In this document: positions 14,914 to 17,183 of the stretch, piece after piece
How the letters are laid out: each line of letters begins with the position of its first letter
Position numbering within the stretch: position 1 is the stretch's first letter
Source of the DNA: Clostridia bacterium
GTDB lineage: Bacteria; Bacillota_A; Clostridia; Oscillospirales; CAG-272
Length of the DNA: 17,183 bases
NCBI GenBank assembly: GCA_017552165.1
Contig: JAFZCF010000119.1
Span: forward strand, 1 to 17,183
Direction of reading: 5' to 3'
The notes under the pieces: model-generated
Told to the model about the DNA's origin: nothing
What the model saw: only the letters and a program-made list of their open reading frames with translations
Database searches by the model: none
Translations under genes and position numbers: made by a program

Positions 14914-15987
14914 ATGTCTGAAACAAAACAACGCCACTGCGGAATTGAAATATTGAGAATGCTGTCGATGTTCTTTATCTGCATGCTCCACACCCTCGGC
15001 CAGGGCATGGTGCTCGGATACAGCAAGGCGGGAACGCCGGGCTACCGCGCCGCGTGGTTCCTTGAGATCGGCGCCTACTGCGCCGTCAACTGCTACGCCC
15101 TTATAAGCGGCTACGTCGGCAGAAAAAGCAGGTTTAAGATTTCGAGGCCGATAATTATCTGGCTCGAGGTCGTTTTCTATACCCTCCTCATCACGGCGGG
15201 CTATGCCGTCTTCAAGCCAGAGCTAATCGTCGAGGGCACGTGGTTCAACGCCGTTTTCCCGATAATGAAATATCAGTACTGGTACATGACGGCGTATTTC
15301 GGAATGGTTATATTCCAGCCGGTCATGAACAAAGCGATAAACGCTTTGCCGGTACGGGCGCTTTCGCTCACGCTCGCCGGTGTGATGGCGATAATGTGCT
15401 TTCTCCCCGCGATATTTGACGTCAGCGTGTTCGGGCTTTCCGGCGGTTATTCCGCCTTCTGGCTCTGCATAATGTACGTCGCGGGCGGGTGGCTTTCCCG
15501 TCTGAAAGAAGAAATGGAGTTCAGGCCGCCGGTGTGGCTCTCCGTACTAGTATATTTCGCCTCCGTTGGGATCGCGTTTTTCCTGAAACTCAAGGGCTTT
15601 GGCAGATGGGTGAACTACACTTCCCCGCTGATCGTGATATCCGGCATAGCGATTTTCCTCGCCTGCGCCGGGATAGATCCGAAAAACAGGGGCGTGCGCG
15701 GCTTCGTGACCTTTCTCGCGCCGTCGTCCCTCGCGGTATATCTTATACACGTTCATCCGCTTATCTGGGACGACCTGGTAAAGGGCTTTGCGAAATCCTT
15801 CGCCGCCGACCCGTGGTATCTGCTCTCGCTCAAGTCGATATGCGCGGCGCTCGTCATCTTCACGGTATGCTCCCTTATCGACCTTATCCGCCGCGGCCTG
15901 TTCCGGCTCGTCAATCTCGGAAAGCTGCTTTCAAAGCTCGACGCCTTGCTTGAAAAACTGTTTTACAAACCAAAAGAAAACACTTGA
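14914..15987 (+). CDS. Acyltransferase-3 family membrane protein
   Basis: A 357-residue integral membrane protein of the acyltransferase 3 (OafA/YrhL-like) family, which moves acyl groups, often acetyl, onto cell-surface sugars. The N-terminal block GIEILRMLSMFFICMLHTLGQG (10-31) is the family signature, with the conserved histidine at 26. About ten hydrophobic helices follow; QYWYMTAYFGM and PSSLAVYLIHVHPLIW near the end are also typical. The start at 14914 is chosen because of GGAGGG at 14904-14909 and because the signature then sits at the very N-terminus. It probably shares a transcript with the small membrane protein upstream. Its stop codon TGA (15985-15987) lies inside the -35 box of the thiT promoter. 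The acceptor is unknown. Confidence 0.88.
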   Translation: MSETKQRHCGIEILRMLSMFFICMLHTLGQGMVLGYSKAGTPGYRAAWFLEIGAYCAVNCYALISGYVGRKSRFKISRPIIIWLEVVFYTLLITAGYAVFKPELIVEGTWFNAVFPIMKYQYWYMTAYFGMVIFQPVMNKAINALPVRALSLTLAGVMAIMCFLPAIFDVSVFGLSGGYSAFWLCIMYVAGGWLSRLKEEMEFRPPVWLSVLVYFASVGIAFFLKLKGFGRWVNYTSPLIVISGIAIFLACAGIDPKNRGVRGFVTFLAPSSLAVYLIHVHPLIWDDLVKGFAKSFAADPWYLLSLKSICAALVIFTVCSLIDLIRRGLFRLVNLGKLLSKLDALLEKLFYKPKENT

Positions 15988-16012
15988 CAAACGACGTCGC
16001 CGGTGGTATAAT
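15984..16012 (+). promoter_or_regulatory. Promoter of the TPP riboswitch-thiT unit
   Basis: A full-consensus TTGACA (15984-15989), a 17-base spacer and TATAAT (16007-16012). The start would be near 16019, just before the riboswitch. The -35 box contains the stop codon of the acyltransferase gene. Confidence 0.88.
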
Positions 16013-16021
16013 CCCGTCTGC

Positions 16022-16109
16022 ACATAACAGGGGCGCCAAAAGGCTGAGATGCGCGCAAGCGCGGTCCCTCGAACCTGATACGGGTAATTCCGGCGTAGGA
16101 AGTTTATGT
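16022..16109 (+). ncRNA. TPP riboswitch (THI element)
   Basis: The conserved core is plain: GGGGCGCC (16030-16037), GGCTGAGAT (16042-16050), CCCTCGAACCTGAT (16066-16079), GGGTAATTCCGGCGTAGGA (16082-16100). The closing P1 helix pairs ACATAA (16022-16027) with TTATGT (16104-16109). The P3 arm GCGCGC/GCGCGG-like hairpin (about 16051-16064) is short. It binds thiamine pyrophosphate and controls the terminator that follows, lowering thiT expression when thiamine is plentiful. Confidence 0.96.
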
Positions 16110-16124
16110 CGTTTTTGAGACTTT

Positions 16125-16159
16125 CTCCGCACGCTTGCCCGCGTGCGGAGTTTATTTTT
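16125..16159 (+). terminator. Riboswitch-controlled intrinsic terminator
   Basis: CTCCGCACGC (16125-16134) pairs perfectly with GCGTGCGGAG (16141-16150) around a six-base loop, followed by TTTATTTTT. An alternative antiterminator can form between AGGAAGT (16097-16103) and ACTTTCT (16120-16126, one G-U pair). It overlaps the 3' end of the riboswitch core and the base of the terminator, which fits TPP-induced termination. Confidence 0.9.
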
Positions 16160-16175
16160 GGAGGTGTTTTGTCCA

Positions 16176-16850
16176 ATGAAAAACAAAAAAACCGAAAAGC
16201 TCGTCGAAACGGCGATAATGGTCGCGCTCGCCTTCGCGCTTTCCATCGTGAGCGATCTGATCCCGTTTCTACAGCTCCCGTTCGGCGGTAAGGTCACGCT
16301 CGTTTCCTGCCTTCCGCTCGTCTATATCGGGGTCAGATACGGTCTCGGGCAGGGTCTGCTCGCCGGGCTGGTCACCGGTGTGATACAGCTCATAACCGGT
16401 TTTGCCAAGCATCCCTCGAGTCTCATGATGGACCACTGGTACGAGACGGTCCTCATGCTGCTCCTCGACTATATAATCGCCTACACAGCGGTCGGACTCT
16501 CGGGAATTGTCAGAAAGAACAGACACGCCCCGGTCAAGCTCGCGCTCGGATCGATAATCGGCCTCACGGCGAGATACGTTTTTCATATATTCTCGGGATG
16601 GATATTTTTCGGACAGTGGGCCGAATGGTTCTTTACCGACGCCGCCGAGACCTATCCCGGGACGTGGTTCGCCTCGATGTCCGAGGGTATTCTTTCGAGA
16701 TTCAGCGGGACCGGCCTCGCCGTCGTCTATTCGGCTGTATATAACGGCCTTTACATGATACCCGAGATCGTCGTCACGGCGGTCGTCGGCGCCGCCATCG
16801 GGGCTGTGCCTTTCATCGCGAAGCGCGTTCGCGGCGACGATCTTGCCTGA
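16176..16850 (+). CDS. thiT: Energy-coupled thiamine transporter ThiT (ECF S component)
   Basis: A 224-residue, six-helix membrane protein that binds thiamine and, together with the shared ECF ATPases and EcfT (not in this window), imports it. Family motifs are clear: FGGKVTLVSCLPL (36-48), RYVFHIFSGWIFFG (133-146) and YSAVYNGLYMIPE (185-197), which contain thiamine-contacting positions in ThiT. Between the last two motifs lies a longer than usual loop (about 147-184), making the protein bigger than the 182-residue Lactococcus ThiT. The start at 16176 follows GGAGGTG (16160-16166); the in-frame ATG at 16143 is inside the terminator hairpin and is not used. The TPP riboswitch directly upstream independently supports the assignment. 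Confidence 0.95.
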   Translation: MKNKKTEKLVETAIMVALAFALSIVSDLIPFLQLPFGGKVTLVSCLPLVYIGVRYGLGQGLLAGLVTGVIQLITGFAKHPSSLMMDHWYETVLMLLLDYIIAYTAVGLSGIVRKNRHAPVKLALGSIIGLTARYVFHIFSGWIFFGQWAEWFFTDAAETYPGTWFASMSEGILSRFSGTGLAVVYSAVYNGLYMIPEIVVTAVVGAAIGAVPFIAKRVRGDDLA

Positions 16851-16885
16851 TTGCAAAATATTCACAGAAAGTTAATATTTAGGGC

Positions 16886-16914
16886 TTGTAAAATGCGGGG
16901 ATATGTGATATAAT
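16886..16914 (+). promoter_or_regulatory. Promoter of the tRNA-Ser gene
   Basis: TTGTAA (16886-16891), a 17-base spacer and a perfect TATAAT (16909-16914). The start would be near 16921, five bases before the mature tRNA. Confidence 0.72.
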
Positions 16915-16925
16915 ATGCCCGCTTT

Positions 16926-17015
16926 GGAGAAGTACCCAAGGGGTTAAGGGGGCAGTTTGCTAAACTGTTAGGTCGGGCAACCGGCGCAAGGGTTCGATCC
17001 CCTTCTTCTCCGCCA
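16926..17015 (+). tRNA. tRNA-Ser (anticodon GCU)
   Basis: A 90-base class II tRNA. The acceptor stem pairs GGAGAAG (16926-16932) with CTTCTCC (17005-17011), followed by G and an encoded CCA. The anticodon loop TTGCTAA (16957-16963) gives anticodon GCT, which reads AGC and AGU. The T arm is AAGGG-TTCGATC-CCCTT. The long variable arm (about 16969-16987) is typical of serine tRNAs. Confidence 0.97.
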
Positions 17016-17016
17016 G

Positions 17017-17053
17017 CAAAAGACCTCTTTTGGAAGCCAAAAGAGGTCTTTTG
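17017..17053 (+). terminator. Terminator after tRNA-Ser
   Basis: A 17-bp perfect stem (17017-17033 with 17037-17053) around a three-base AAG loop. The T run is part of the 3' arm. It begins two bases after the CCA end and is nearly symmetrical, so it could act in both directions. Confidence 0.87.
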
Positions 17054-17094
17054 AATAAGGTGTTTCGCCACAATTAACGGCATGCCGGATAATG

Positions 17095-17123
17095 TTGACA
17101 TACGCGGCGGCTTGTGGTATAAT
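17095..17123 (+). promoter_or_regulatory. Consensus promoter for an unseen downstream transcript
   Basis: TTGACA (17095-17100), a 17-base spacer and TATAAT (17118-17123). The expected start is near 17130, at the foot of a 7-bp hairpin (ATGCGGC 17132-17138 with GCCGCAT 17155-17161). The product lies beyond base 17183; a structured RNA or a leader is possible. Confidence 0.78.
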
Positions 17124-17183
17124 ATACGTGTATGCGGCTTTCAGGGGACACCGGGCCGCATTTTCAGCACAAGCTTTTCCTAA

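Noticed and set aside
16143..16175. A longer start for thiT at 16143
   Set aside because: The codon is inside the 3' arm of the terminator and ahead of the ribosome site at 16160-16166.
16856..16880. AAATATT/AATATTT inverted repeat after thiT as a terminator
   Set aside because: It is only seven A-T pairs with an 11-base loop and no T run, too weak to call.
17132..17183. An open frame starting ATGCGGCTT at the right edge
   Set aside because: Its ATG is within two or three bases of the expected transcription start, has no ribosome site and is within a hairpin arm.
1..17183. Mobile elements, CRISPR array, prophage, toxin-antitoxin or defence genes
   Set aside because: No transposase, integrase, regularly spaced repeats, att-like repeats or recognisable defence domains were seen on either strand; the tRNA-Ser 3' end is not visibly duplicated in the window.

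Overview
The window looks like chromosomal DNA of a Gram-positive, clostridial-type (Bacillota) bacterium, probably an uncultured gut-type member of the class Clostridia. This is inferred from strong AGGAGG-type ribosome binding sites, TTGACA/TATAAT promoters with 17-bp spacers, a TPP riboswitch in front of thiT, a Bacillus-type OhrR regulator, and secreted and membrane proteins of a kind common in Clostridia and Paenibacillus. I see no transposase, integrase, CRISPR array or phage gene.

Layout. Positions 1-237 (-) hold the 5' part of upp (uracil phosphoribosyltransferase), cut by the window edge. A divergent promoter region (238-395) separates it from a GNAT acetyltransferase (396-872, +). 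A near-consensus promoter then drives a TSCPD-domain protein (938-1198) and an OhrR/MarR-type peroxide sensor (1207-1644). A perfectly palindromic terminator (1666-1697) lies between this group and the convergent operon.

The centre (14041 down to 1714, - strand, about 12.3 kb) is one tight seven-gene operon. In order of transcription it encodes a giant secreted solute-binding protein with two carbohydrate-binding-like domains (1018 aa); a MalF-type and a MalG-type permease; an NHL beta-propeller/TPR/Yip1 membrane fusion (709 aa); a secreted DUF5696 protein (1081 aa); and a second MalF/MalG-type pair. Junctions run from a 4-bp overlap to a 15-bp gap. There are thus two permease pairs, one solute-binding protein, no ABC ATPase and no recognisable cytoplasmic glycoside hydrolase. 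The permeases presumably use a shared ATPase encoded elsewhere. The leader (14042-14219) carries several inverted repeats and a hairpin that places the first ribosome binding site in its loop. This operon is the best candidate for an undescribed system: an envelope machine that may capture, process and import a polysaccharide or glycopolymer. The substrate is unknown.

On the right, + strand, are a small two-helix membrane protein and an acyltransferase-3 family membrane protein (14383-15987). Then come a promoter, TPP riboswitch and intrinsic terminator controlling the thiamine-uptake gene thiT (16176-16850), a tRNA-Ser(GCU) gene with its own promoter and terminator, and a consensus promoter (17095-17123) whose product lies beyond the window.
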